Positions 1 to 4,767 of a DNA stretch of 7,367 nt are shown here, piece after piece (within the stretch, counting starts at the first letter, position 1; every line of letters starts with the position of its first letter). Both the position numbers and the translations under genes were made by a program. The notes beneath the pieces are model-generated. The model was given only the letters and a program-made list of their open reading frames with translations, did no database searches and was not told the DNA's origin. Source of the stretch: CAZEJK01 sp964512045 (GTDB lineage: Bacteria > Acidobacteriota > Thermoanaerobaculia > Thermoanaerobaculales > Sulfomarinibacteraceae); contig CAZEJK010000254.1 of the NCBI GenBank assembly GCA_964512045.1, positions 1 to 7,367 on the forward strand, written 5' to 3'.

Positions 1-1
1 T

Positions 2-586
2 CAAAGCGTCGACGGAGGCTGGACGTGGAGCGACTGCGACGAGCTCCCGGACGGAGGACGGATCGGCGCGATCGCGGTGAGCCCCAGAGATGCCGACACC
101 GTCGTGGTTGCCACGCCCGGCGGCGTGTACCTGACTCAGGACGGCTGTCAGAGCTGGCAGCAGTCGGCGAACGTCGACGAGGCAGGCGGTCTCAACGCGA
201 TCACGTTCGCTGGTGGAGATACGCTGTACGCGGCCAGCTCCGGGGGTGTGCAGCGGAGCTCGGACGGTGGCGAGACATGGCAGAGCGCGGGGCTCGGCGA
301 GTATGAGGCCACCGCTCTGGCGGTGCGAGGAACGAGCGTTTTTGCTGGAACCGCCGCAGACGGTGTGTGGGTCAGCCACGACGCCGGGACGACCTGGGAG
401 CCGGTCAAGGAGGGTCTCGACAACCTCGCGATCCAGTCGCTGACCCTCAGCCCGGATGCCCGCCGGCTGTTCGCCGCCACCAACGGCGCCGGTCTGTACG
501 TCATCGACGTCCCGTCGCCGCCGCGCCGCATCGGTGGCCGCACCGGCCGCCCGGGCCCGGCGCCGAGCACCACGGGGATCCCGTAG
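2..586 (+). CDS. Asp-box (BNR) beta-propeller protein, C-terminal 194 residues, 5'-truncated
   Basis: The reading frame is open from the window edge (codon at 2-4) to a TAG at 584-586, so the start lies upstream. Four Asp-box motifs (S/T-x-D-x-G-x-T/S-W) recur every 39-43 residues: SVDGGWTW (residues 2-9), TQDGCQSW (45-52), SSDGGETW (86-93) and SHDAGTTW (125-132). Between them are strands such as TVVVATPGGVYL, TLYAASSGGVQR and SVFAGTAADGVWV. This is the blade pattern of sialidase/BNR, Ycf48-like and sortilin-type propellers. It ends after a last strand (GLYVIDV) with a Pro/Gly/Arg-rich tail of about 25 residues. No sialidase catalytic Arg/Tyr/Glu set can be assessed in this fragment, so enzymatic activity should not be assumed; such proteins are usually secreted or periplasmic binding or assembly factors. 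The ATG-started version at 77 is arbitrary, because the first Asp-box lies before it. Confidence 0.85.
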   Translation, partial: QSVDGGWTWSDCDELPDGGRIGAIAVSPRDADTVVVATPGGVYLTQDGCQSWQQSANVDEAGGLNAITFAGGDTLYAASSGGVQRSSDGGETWQSAGLGEYEATALAVRGTSVFAGTAADGVWVSHDAGTTWEPVKEGLDNLAIQSLTLSPDARRLFAATNGAGLYVIDVPSPPRRIGGRTGRPGPAPSTTGIP

Positions 587-630
587 GTCGTAGCTGCGCT
601 CAACGTGGTCTTCCGTGCCCGGCTCGTCTG

Positions 631-655
631 CTGGCGGAGGACTGCTCCCAGCCAG
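631..655 (+). terminator. Possible hairpin downstream of the Asp-box gene
   Basis: CTGGC (631-635) pairs with GCCAG (651-655), and GGAG (636-639) pairs with CTCC (645-648) around a 5-nt loop, with a 2-nt bulge. It lies 45 nt after the TAG at 586. There is no U-tract, so it is only a candidate structure. Confidence 0.25.
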
Positions 656-788
656 CGCCCCACGTCATCTCGACCGAGCTGCCATGGCCTGCCGACGTAC
701 CACGCACCACTCAGCATCCGTAGTCGGACGGAGGATGTGGCGAGCGGAGAGATCCCGTCGGAGTACCCATAGCCTCCCGGCTCCAGCT

Positions 789-803
789 CCGGGCCCTGCC
801 CGG
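789..803 (+). terminator. Possible GC hairpin followed by T-rich bases
   Basis: CCGGGC (789-794) pairs perfectly with GCCCGG (798-803) around a CCT loop, followed by TCTTGCTT. The form is like a weak intrinsic terminator, but it is 200 nt past the upstream stop codon and the stem is short. Confidence 0.25.
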
Positions 804-973
804 TCTTGCTTCCCGCGTCCTGGTCTCACTGCTCCGCCGTGGCCAGCGCAGGCATTTGCGGCTGGTGGGCACTCGAAGGCAGAGTGCGGCTTCTGAGTAG
901 GAATCAGGGTATGCTGAGTGCTGTTCCTGAGAGGGTCTACGACAGCTCGAGTCCAGCATCCCGGGAGGGGTTC

Positions 974-1912
974 ATGAGAAGAGTTGCTGTGCTGCTTGTG
1001 CTCTGCGCGTCTGTGACACTGGTGATTTCAGCTCACGCGCAGGAGATCTACTTCGTCAAGGACTATCAGAATGTCTGGAAGGCGGATGCGGACGGAACCA
1101 ATCAGGTACTCTTGTACAGCTATCCGGACTTTCCGATCATCGACGGGCTCGCGTACGACGGTGAGAACAGCAAGCTGTACATCGCGACCGAGCAGCAAGG
1201 CCCCTCGTTTGACGTGAACTCGATCGACGTGATCAACCTCGATGGCACCGGCTTCCAGCAGCTCGTGAATCTCGGAGGTCAGTTTCCGCTGGCCGTCACC
1301 TACAATCCGGTGGACGACAAGTTCTACTGGCTCGAGCAGAGCTCACCCCGACAGATCCGGCGTGCGGACACTGACGGATCGAACGTCGAGACGGTTCTGA
1401 CGGACTCGAACGCCGCCTTCCGCCAGGTGCGAATCCACCTCGCAGATCAGGAGGTGTGGTGGTCGGACGGGGCGGACTCCGACCTCAGCTTCGCGGGGAC
1501 GATCCGCAAGGCGCCCGTGGGCACCAGCGTCGCGCAGTCGACGGTATGGTCTGGCGTCGGAACCAACGATCTCGAGGGGTTTGACTTCAGCTTCGCCACC
1601 GGCGAGGTGTACATGGTGTTGGACACGGACACGATCCAGAAAGCGAACATTGACGGGTCGGGGTCGGTGACGACCGTCGTCAGCGGAGCGGGCATTGGCT
1701 CGAACATGGAGGATATCGTCGTGGACCGAACGAACTCCAGGATCTTCTGGAACGACCTCGGTAGCGATCGTATCTACTCGGCCGATCTCGATGGATCGAA
1801 CCAGACGACGGTTATCGACGGCGGTGCCGGCGGGTTTTCGATCGGCAACGGTCTTGCCATCTCGAACCCGGATCTGGTGCCGGTCGAGCTGATCTCGATG
1901 GAGGTCGAGTAG
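974..1912 (+). CDS. Secreted six-bladed YWTD-type beta-propeller protein
   Basis: The ATG at 974 is chosen because GGGAGGGG (963-970) lies just upstream and because it begins a classic signal peptide: MRR, a hydrophobic core VAVLLVLCASVTLVIS, and a likely cut after AHA (residue 22). The ORF extends upstream to 806, but that part looks non-coding. The 312-residue product has six YWTD-like strands: IYFV (25), LYIA (68), FYWL (117), VWWS (161), VYMV (212) and IFWN (257). Five are followed by D-x-D-G-[ST]-[NG]-type turns: DADGTN, NLDGTG, DTDGSN, NIDGSG and DLDGSN. Blade 4 lacks the canonical turn (IRKAPVGTS). Six repeats make one complete LDL-receptor class B-like propeller, a fold normally used for protein or ligand binding. 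No catalytic motif is visible. The C-terminus after the last blade is a short tail ending PVELISMEVE. Its partner is unknown. Confidence 0.88.
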   Translation: MRRVAVLLVLCASVTLVISAHAQEIYFVKDYQNVWKADADGTNQVLLYSYPDFPIIDGLAYDGENSKLYIATEQQGPSFDVNSIDVINLDGTGFQQLVNLGGQFPLAVTYNPVDDKFYWLEQSSPRQIRRADTDGSNVETVLTDSNAAFRQVRIHLADQEVWWSDGADSDLSFAGTIRKAPVGTSVAQSTVWSGVGTNDLEGFDFSFATGEVYMVLDTDTIQKANIDGSGSVTTVVSGAGIGSNMEDIVVDRTNSRIFWNDLGSDRIYSADLDGSNQTTVIDGGAGGFSIGNGLAISNPDLVPVELISMEVE

Positions 1913-1981
1913 AGGGCTGACCGGGTGCTGTGGGACTGAGGATTGCGGAGAAGCGAGCACGAGTCGTCGCTCGCACCGCGA

Positions 1982-2012
1982 CGACGCCCGAGCCTGCAGG
2001 TTGCGGGCGTCG
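1982..2012. terminator. Strong GC-rich hairpin after the YWTD propeller gene
   Basis: CGACGCCCG (1982-1990) pairs perfectly with CGGGCGTCG (2004-2012), a 9-bp stem with a 13-nt loop containing the palindrome CCTGCAGG. It lies about 70 nt after the stop at 1912. No T-tract follows, so the terminator role is inferred from position and stem strength. A second weaker stem-loop, GCGAGC/GCTCGC with a 10-nt loop, lies just before it. Confidence 0.4.
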
Positions 2013-2030
2013 ACCGTTCGCATGGGGATA

Positions 2031-2101
2031 GGACCGCGGGCGTCCCGTCCGCAGGGTTGGGCGTGCAGCGAGGCCCGATGCGGACCAGAGGTTCGCGTTC
2101 C
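2031..2101 (+). repeat. Palindromic twin-hairpin element, copy 1 (divergent)
   Basis: A 71-bp element related to those at 2136, 2260 and 2384. Hairpin A is GCGGGCG-TCC-CGTCCGC (2036-2052, one G-T pair) and hairpin B is GCGGACC-AGA-GGTTCGC (2080-2096, one G-T pair). The bases between the hairpins match copies 2 and 3. Similarity trails off after about 2105. Confidence 0.85.
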
Positions 2102-2135
2102 GTGCGTGGGTGTGGAGAGGGTGAGCAGAACGATA

Positions 2136-2383
2136 GGATCGCGGACGTCTCGTCCGCAGGGTTGGGCGTGCAGCGAGGCCCGATGCGGACAAGATGTCCG
2201 CGGTCCGTGCGAGTGCGTGGGCCGGCAGACTGTCCCCACTGAGCCTTCGAACCCCGAGAGGACCGCGGACGTCTCGTCCGCAGGGTTGGGCGTGCAGCGA
2301 GGCCCGATGCGGACAAGATGTCCGCGGTCCGTGCGAGTGCGTGGGCCGGCAGACTGTCCCCACTGAGCCTTCGAACCCCGAGA
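2136..2383 (+). repeat. 124-bp tandem duplication containing element copies 2 and 3
   Basis: 2136-2259 and 2260-2383 are adjacent direct repeats of 124 bp that differ only at the fourth base (T at 2139, C at 2263). Each unit has a palindromic core of 71 bp and a 53-bp tail that includes ACTGTCCCCACTGAGCC. The near identity implies a recent tandem duplication or maintained homogenisation. Confidence 0.95.
2260..2330 (+). repeat. Palindromic twin-hairpin element, copy 3 (clearest copy)
   Basis: The ends GGACCGCGGAC (2260-2270) and GTCCGCGGTCC (2320-2330) are perfect 11-bp inverted repeats. Within each arm is a small hairpin with a 7-bp stem and 3-nt loop: A is GCGGACG-TCT-CGTCCGC (2265-2281) and B is GCGGACA-AGA-TGTCCGC (2309-2325). 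The two hairpins are near reverse complements of each other (21 of the first 23 arm bases agree). The element can therefore fold either as two small hairpins or as one long stem around about 25 bases. This resembles REP/BIME-type intergenic repeats. No family name is claimed. Confidence 0.88.
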
Positions 2384-2452
2384 GGACCGCGGACGTCCCG
2401 TCCGCAGGAGCTGGCTTGCTGCGAGGCCCGATGCGGACCAGAGGTTCGCGGC
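2384..2452 (+). repeat. Palindromic twin-hairpin element, copy 4, abutting the HEAT gene stop
   Basis: Copy 4 lies exactly one 124-bp period after copy 3, but its middle has diverged (GAGCTGGCTTGCT in place of GGTTGGGCGTGCA). Hairpin A is GCGGACG-TCC-CGTCCGC (2389-2405) and hairpin B is GCGGACC-AGA-GGTTCGC (2433-2449). It ends next to the TAG (2456-2454, minus strand) of the HEAT-repeat gene, so it would be the first structure transcribed past the minus-strand operon and could act as its 3' end. Confidence 0.8.
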
Positions 2453-2453
2453 G

Positions 2454-4268
2454 CTACAGCCCGAGGAGACCCCGCAGCCGCGTCGCGTGGTCCCGCCGCT
2501 CCTCCTCGGGACACTCAGCCAGAGCGTGGACCTCCACCTGGAGCTCAGTGGCCACGGCCTGACTGAGGGCCCGGATCGCCGCCTCGCGCCGGGGGGTGTC
2601 CGGTCCGCCGGCCACCGCCAGCAGCCGTGGCAACGCCAGGTCCCGCAGGTTGGCAAGCGCGTGCACGGCAGAGGTCATGACGGTGTAGGAGTCGTCGGTC
2701 AGGGCGGCGATCAGGGTCTCCACGGACGCCGGATCATCGATCCGGCCGAGCCCTCTCGCGGCCTCGGCGCGAACCTCCCACGAGTCGTCGCCGAGCGCGA
2801 TCCGGAACGCCTCCGCGACGTCGGGAGTCTGCACCGCCAGACCGCGCAGCGCACCGGCCGCTTCTCGCCGGACGAACTGATGCTCGTCCCGCTCGAGGAC
2901 GTAGATCAACGTTGGGACCGCCCTGTCATCGCCGATCTTGGCGATCGCTCTGGCGGCCTCGGCGCGGACGTACTCCGAGTCGTCCTCGAGGGTCGTCATG
3001 AGCGCCGGGAGCGCCCGCGAGCTGCCGATGTTGCCGAGCGCGATGACGGCGCCATGCCGGGCCCATGCGGCCCGTCCGATCTTCGACAGGGCCTCCTGGG
3101 TCGTTGCGGACAGCTCCGGATCGTACTCGTTGAGCAGGCGGCGCAGCGGCTTGATGGCGCGAGCGTTCTTGAGCTCGCCGAGGGCGCGCACCGCCCGCAG
3201 CCGCAGCCGCTTGGTGGGTTGCTCGCGGACCTCGCGGATCAGCGAGTCGATCGGCACCGAGCTGGTCTGGACCATGCTGATCAGATCGTCCACCACCTGG
3301 TCGCCATACGCCGAGAGCGCCGTGATGGTTGCCGAGCGGACCACGTAGTAGGTGCTCGAGAGGTTGTTGAGCAACGGGATGATCGCGCACGGATCGCCGA
3401 TCCCGCCGAGCGCCAGGATGATGTTCCGACGGTGGAGCTTGGGCGTCGTGCGCCGGAGCGCGGCACACAGCGGCTCGGCGGCCGGCTGACCGATCGCCAC
3501 GAGGGCGTCGATGGCGGCTTGCATGACGGCGGAGTCGGCATCGCCCAACGCGACGATGAGCGGCTCCACCGCCCGTTCGTCGCCGAGCCGGCCGAGGCCG
3601 CGGCACGCCTCTCGCCGGACCGAGCCGAACGAGTCGTGGGTGGCCTCGATGAGCGGTGGCACCGCACGCGGGTCGCGGCTCAGCCCGAGCGCCTCGGCGA
3701 CGCCGGACCGGACCACGTGGCTCGGCCCCTGGAGCGCCTCCATCATCTCGTCGAGGCCGCGGGTGCGGCGCCGCGCGAGCGCTTCAACGACCAGCGAGTG
3801 CACCTCGGCATCGGTGATCACCAGCAGCCGGATCAGGCTCTTGATCTGCTCGCCGTCGATCGATCCGGGGATCCTGCGGATGAACTCCGACATGACGAGC
3901 AGTGCCTGGTTGCGAACGACCCAGTCAGGATCATCCAGCGCCTTCGACAGCGAGCTCGACGCGGACAGGTCGCCCAGCTGACCGACGGCGCGGACCGTGG
4001 CCCAGCGGATGTTGACAGACGGATCCTCGAGGAGGACCGGCCGGCACAGGGCATCGACGGCGCGCGCGTCGCCGAGGTTGCCCAGGGCGATCACGACGGC
4101 GTGCCGGACATCCGGGTCGCGATCGCCGAGCGCCTCGATCAGAGCGGAGTATGCCCCCGTCGGTAGCTGACGACCCAGGGCCAGCGCCGCGCGACGGCGC
4201 TCGCGCCAGTCGGTGGACTCCCTCAGTGCGACGAGCGGATCGGCGAGCGGGGTGGATGCGGCGTCCAT
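2454..4268 (-). CDS. HEAT-repeat (PBS-lyase-like) scaffold protein, 604 residues
   Basis: The protein is almost entirely alpha-helical HEAT repeats of about 31 residues. Roughly 16-17 copies can be seen, with consensus D-x-x-V-R-x-x-A-x-x-A-L-G-x-L-G-D-x-R-A-V-x-P-L-I. Clear examples are DPDVRHAVVIALGNLGD (51-67), SVRREACRGLGRLGDERAV (216-234), YVRAEAARAIAKIGDDRAV (433-451) and EVRAEAARGLGRIDDPASV (498-516). There is no signal peptide, membrane segment or catalytic domain, so it is probably a cytoplasmic protein-protein scaffold. The family is often labelled PBS lyase HEAT-like after CpcE/CpcF, but bilin lyase activity is not implied. A less regular stretch (about 325-350) splits the array into two solenoid halves. 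The ATG at 4268 is preferred: it is 4 nt past the stop of the preceding gene, consistent with translational coupling, though it has only a weak SD. The in-frame ATG at 4331 would overlap that gene by 59 nt and add a low-complexity leader. Confidence 0.88.
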   Translation of the reverse strand: MDAASTPLADPLVALRESTDWRERRRAALALGRQLPTGAYSALIEALGDRDPDVRHAVVIALGNLGDARAVDALCRPVLLEDPSVNIRWATVRAVGQLGDLSASSSLSKALDDPDWVVRNQALLVMSEFIRRIPGSIDGEQIKSLIRLLVITDAEVHSLVVEALARRRTRGLDEMMEALQGPSHVVRSGVAEALGLSRDPRAVPPLIEATHDSFGSVRREACRGLGRLGDERAVEPLIVALGDADSAVMQAAIDALVAIGQPAAEPLCAALRRTTPKLHRRNIILALGGIGDPCAIIPLLNNLSSTYYVVRSATITALSAYGDQVVDDLISMVQTSSVPIDSLIREVREQPTKRLRLRAVRALGELKNARAIKPLRRLLNEYDPELSATTQEALSKIGRAAWARHGAVIALGNIGSSRALPALMTTLEDDSEYVRAEAARAIAKIGDDRAVPTLIYVLERDEHQFVRREAAGALRGLAVQTPDVAEAFRIALGDDSWEVRAEAARGLGRIDDPASVETLIAALTDDSYTVMTSAVHALANLRDLALPRLLAVAGGPDTPRREAAIRALSQAVATELQVEVHALAECPEEERRDHATRLRGLLGL

Positions 4269-4272
4269 GGCG

Positions 4273-4767
4273 TTACCGGTGCTCGATGTACCCTTCGCAG
4301 CAACCGTCCGTGCGGAACCCGGTGACCTCATACTTGCACGGGATTCCGGAGAGGATCTCCGCTGCTGCGCGGAACGCGCCGATCCGGGCGCAGGTCAGAT
4401 CGCGAATCTGGAACCCCGAGTTCAGGAGCTGCTCGCAGGTGGAGCGGTACGGGCACTCGAGGATCTTCAGCTCGACGCGGGCCGGGTTCACCTGGGTCAG
4501 CTCGAACTGCGATGCGTCGCGAAACAGGCCAGTGCGCACGCCCACGTCGATATGGTTCTCGATCGCTTCCTTGACCGTCTCCGCCTTGGGAACGGTGATC
4601 CCGTACTGCTCGTCGAGCACCTGGATCCAGCGCATGGTGGCGTGCTCGTAGCCGCGCTCACAGAATGCGCGCGGCTGTGTGCCGTGGAAGTCGCGAGCGG
4701 TCTCCTCCAGGGCCGCCAGCCAGCAGCGGGCCAGCACCCAACCAGTTTCGTCACGGGACAGCGTCAT
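4273..4767 (-). CDS. Small cysteine-rich protein, V4R-like (tentative)
   Basis: A 164-residue soluble protein with no signal peptide. The N-terminal half is helical (DETGWVLARCWLAALEETARDF, then a segment with MRWIQVLDEQYG). The C-terminal half carries the recognisable pattern: ELKILECPYRSTC (Cys105, Cys111), LTCARIGAFRAAAEILSG (Cys126), and CKYEVTGFRTDGCCEGYIE (Cys144, Cys156, Cys157). The spacing of Cys126, the A-G-x-x-x-G-like helix and the final G-x-x-C-x-x-x-I strand resembles 4-vinyl-reductase (V4R) small-molecule-binding domains. An ATC-hydrolase-like family is an alternative. The function is unknown; metal or small-molecule binding through the cysteines is inference. The ATG at 4767 has AAGGAGG 6 nt upstream and overlaps the ackA TGA as ATGA. 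The ATG at 4773 would abut the SD with no spacer and is rejected. The next gene starts 4 nt after its TAA. Confidence 0.75.
   Translation of the reverse strand: MTLSRDETGWVLARCWLAALEETARDFHGTQPRAFCERGYEHATMRWIQVLDEQYGITVPKAETVKEAIENHIDVGVRTGLFRDASQFELTQVNPARVELKILECPYRSTCEQLLNSGFQIRDLTCARIGAFRAAAEILSGIPCKYEVTGFRTDGCCEGYIEHR

Larger units (their letters stand above)
587..973. other. Non-coding spacer between the two propeller genes
   Basis: This 387-nt stretch holds no convincing gene. The frames that stay open give Arg/Pro/Ser/His-rich translations without recognisable motifs or ribosome binding sites. It contains two hairpin candidates (631-655 and 789-803). It should also hold the promoter of the gene starting at 974. 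A TATGCT at 910-915 is a possible -10 hexamer, but no matching -35 is found at normal spacing, so no promoter is called. Confidence 0.6.
1913..2453. other. Convergent intergenic region filled with palindromic repeats
   Basis: This lies between the stop of the YWTD propeller gene (plus strand) and the stop of the HEAT-repeat gene (minus strand). It contains one GC-rich hairpin (1982-2012) and four palindromic elements starting at 2031, 2136, 2260 and 2384. ORFs cross it in all directions because the repeat lacks stops, but their translations are repeated Arg/Pro/Ser-rich strings and are not regarded as genes. Confidence 0.8.

Noticed and set aside
615..896. 93-codon ORF in the spacer between the propeller genes
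   Set aside because: The composition is Arg/Ser/Pro/Ala-rich with no motif, no ribosome binding site and overlapping open frames on both strands.
806..973. N-terminal extension of the YWTD propeller gene from 806
   Set aside because: The internal ATG at 974 has an SD and begins a clear signal peptide; the upstream part has no such features and would bury the signal peptide.
2031..2452. CRISPR array
   Set aside because: The repeats are long and imperfect, the intervening sequences are not unique (copies 2 and 3 share them), and no cas gene is present.
1943..2566. Several plus-strand ORFs inside the repeat array
   Set aside because: They arise from the stop-free 124-bp unit read in different frames (recurring RTSRPQGWACSEARCG-like strings). 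No credible start signal or codon bias.
1343..2656. Minus-strand ORF of 437 codons across the repeat array
   Set aside because: It overlaps the YWTD gene, the repeats and the HEAT gene end; the translation contains the repeat three to four times and has no protein family features.
2487..4166. Plus-strand ORF of 559 codons opposite the HEAT-repeat gene
   Set aside because: It mirrors a well-supported HEAT gene; its translation is Arg/Asp/Gln/His-rich with no domain pattern. It is a by-product of high GC and the repeated codon pattern.
4269..4331. Longer start of the HEAT-repeat protein at 4331
   Set aside because: It would overlap the V4R-like gene by 59 nt and add a leader without HEAT character; the ATG at 4268 fits the coupled 4-nt gap.
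2454..4767. Tetrapyrrole or bilin-lyase system from the V4R plus PBS-lyase-like pair
   Set aside because: The PBS-lyase label reflects only the HEAT repeat type, the V4R match is tentative, and no pigment biosynthesis gene is in the window.
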